DNA from: an uncultured Pirellula sp.
GTDB lineage: Bacteria > Planctomycetota > Planctomycetia > Pirellulales > Pirellulaceae
Length of the DNA stretch: 5,031 nt
Direction of reading: 5' to 3'
NCBI GenBank assembly: GCA_903837255.1
Contig: CAILTZ010000376.1
Coordinates: 1 to 5,031, forward strand
Both the position numbers and the translations under genes were made by a program. Below, piece after piece: positions 4,678 through 5,031 of this stretch; positions within the stretch are counted from its first letter, which is position 1; each line of letters starts with the position of its first letter. Under the pieces are notes generated by a model. The model did no database searches and was not told where the DNA came from. It saw nothing but the letters and a program-made list of their open reading frames with translations.

Positions 4678-5031
4678 CTAGGCAAAGATATCTCGATCGA
4701 GCATTCGGTACTGGATCGCTTCTTCGATATGGTGAGGTTCGATCTTGGGTGAGTTTTCTAGGTCGGCGATGGTGCGAGCCACTCGGATGACTTTGTCGTG
4801 GGCTCGAGCCGAGAGTCCCAATTCTGAGACGGCTGTTCGCATGCGCTGCATTTGAATCTTTCCGAGCGGACAGGTTTGACGAAGTTCCCGGCTGCTCATC
4901 TGCGCGTTGGTAAGTGTTTTGGAGGAGGCGAAGCGTTGGTTTTGAAGATTGCGAGCCGCCATGACTTGGTCCCTCATCATCGCGCTGCTGGTCCCGGCGG
5001 TTCCGTGAGCTAATTCCTCGAACGGAACTGC
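4678..5031 (-). CDS. comM: ComM/YifB family Mg-chelatase-like AAA+ ATPase, C-terminal part
   Basis: The visible part is the last 117 residues; the N-terminal ~75% lies beyond the window edge. It starts AVPFEELAHGTAGTSSA, matching the VP-EL...SS segment that follows the ATPase core in this family, and continues MRDQVMAARNLQNQRF. It then has an NAQMSS segment, a Cys54-Pro pair, and LSARAHDKVIRVARTIADL (73-91), the strongest family signature, placed where the AAA+ lid carries its conserved arginines. It closes with IEEAIQYRMLD. This corresponds to the Mg_chelatase_C domain. In naturally transformable bacteria ComM is a hexameric helicase that promotes branch migration during integration of donor DNA; in many others its role is unproven. 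The gene is convergent with fabI, with six bases between the stop codons. Nothing in the visible part is broken. Confidence 0.93.
   Translation of the reverse strand, partial: AVPFEELAHGTAGTSSAMMRDQVMAARNLQNQRFASSKTLTNAQMSSRELRQTCPLGKIQMQRMRTAVSELGLSARAHDKVIRVARTIADLENSPKIEPHHIEEAIQYRMLDRDIFA

Noticed and set aside
4692..4701. Ten-base palindrome CTCGATCGAG
   Set aside because: It lies inside the coding end of comM and is explained by codons for Asp-Arg-Asp and by the general abundance of CGATCG here.
1975..5031. A complete competence or DNA-uptake system
   Set aside because: A prepilin-type protein and ComM are present, but no ComEA, ComEC, pilus ATPase or secretin lies in the window, and the two genes are convergent and not co-transcribed.

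Overview
The window looks like a compact chromosomal segment from a planctomycete, most likely a Pirellula/Rhodopirellula-type bacterium. This rests on the moderate-to-high GC content, the very large single prepilin-type protein, the small Cys-anchored protein with a YYL-DD-QYFP core, and weak or absent Shine-Dalgarno sites on several genes. It is an inference from sequence style, not a database result. I see no rRNA, tRNA, CRISPR array, insertion sequence, phage gene or defence cassette.

Layout, left to right. Positions 1-72 hold what looks like the last 23 codons of a plus-strand gene. Its tail runs into a 9-bp tandem array (44-122) that straddles the stop codon. A short spacer carries a palindrome (137-150) and a GC-rich hairpin (203-221), followed by a 79-codon plus-strand gene for a small exported, probably lipid-anchored protein (250-489). 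Its stop codon shares the tetranucleotide CTAG with the stop codon of a convergent minus-strand gene (486-1619), a soluble histidine kinase with no membrane segment and no response regulator beside it.

A 355-bp divergent spacer (1620-1974) contains a very good sigma70-type promoter facing right (TTGACT, 17 bp, TTTAAT), with a hairpin at the predicted 5' end of the transcript. This promoter should drive a two-gene unit. The first gene is a 629-residue prepilin-type protein with a classical leader-peptidase site and two calcium-loop-like Asp/Asn motifs (1975-3864). Six bases later comes a FabI-type enoyl-ACP reductase (3871-4671). The right edge is the C-terminal part of a minus-strand ComM/YifB family Mg-chelatase-like ATPase (4678-5031), cut by the window end and convergent with fabI with only 6 bp between stop codons.

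Functionally the genes are a mixture: envelope or pilus assembly (prepilin, small lipoprotein), fatty acid synthesis (FabI), signalling (kinase) and DNA processing during transformation (ComM). Pseudopili and ComM both belong to DNA uptake in other bacteria, but nothing here proves a shared system. The points most worth a second look are the in-frame repeat array crossing a stop codon, the oversized pseudopilin coupled to fabI, the FabI substitutions at the Tyr146-equivalent and cofactor-selectivity positions, and the CTAG-shared convergent stops.
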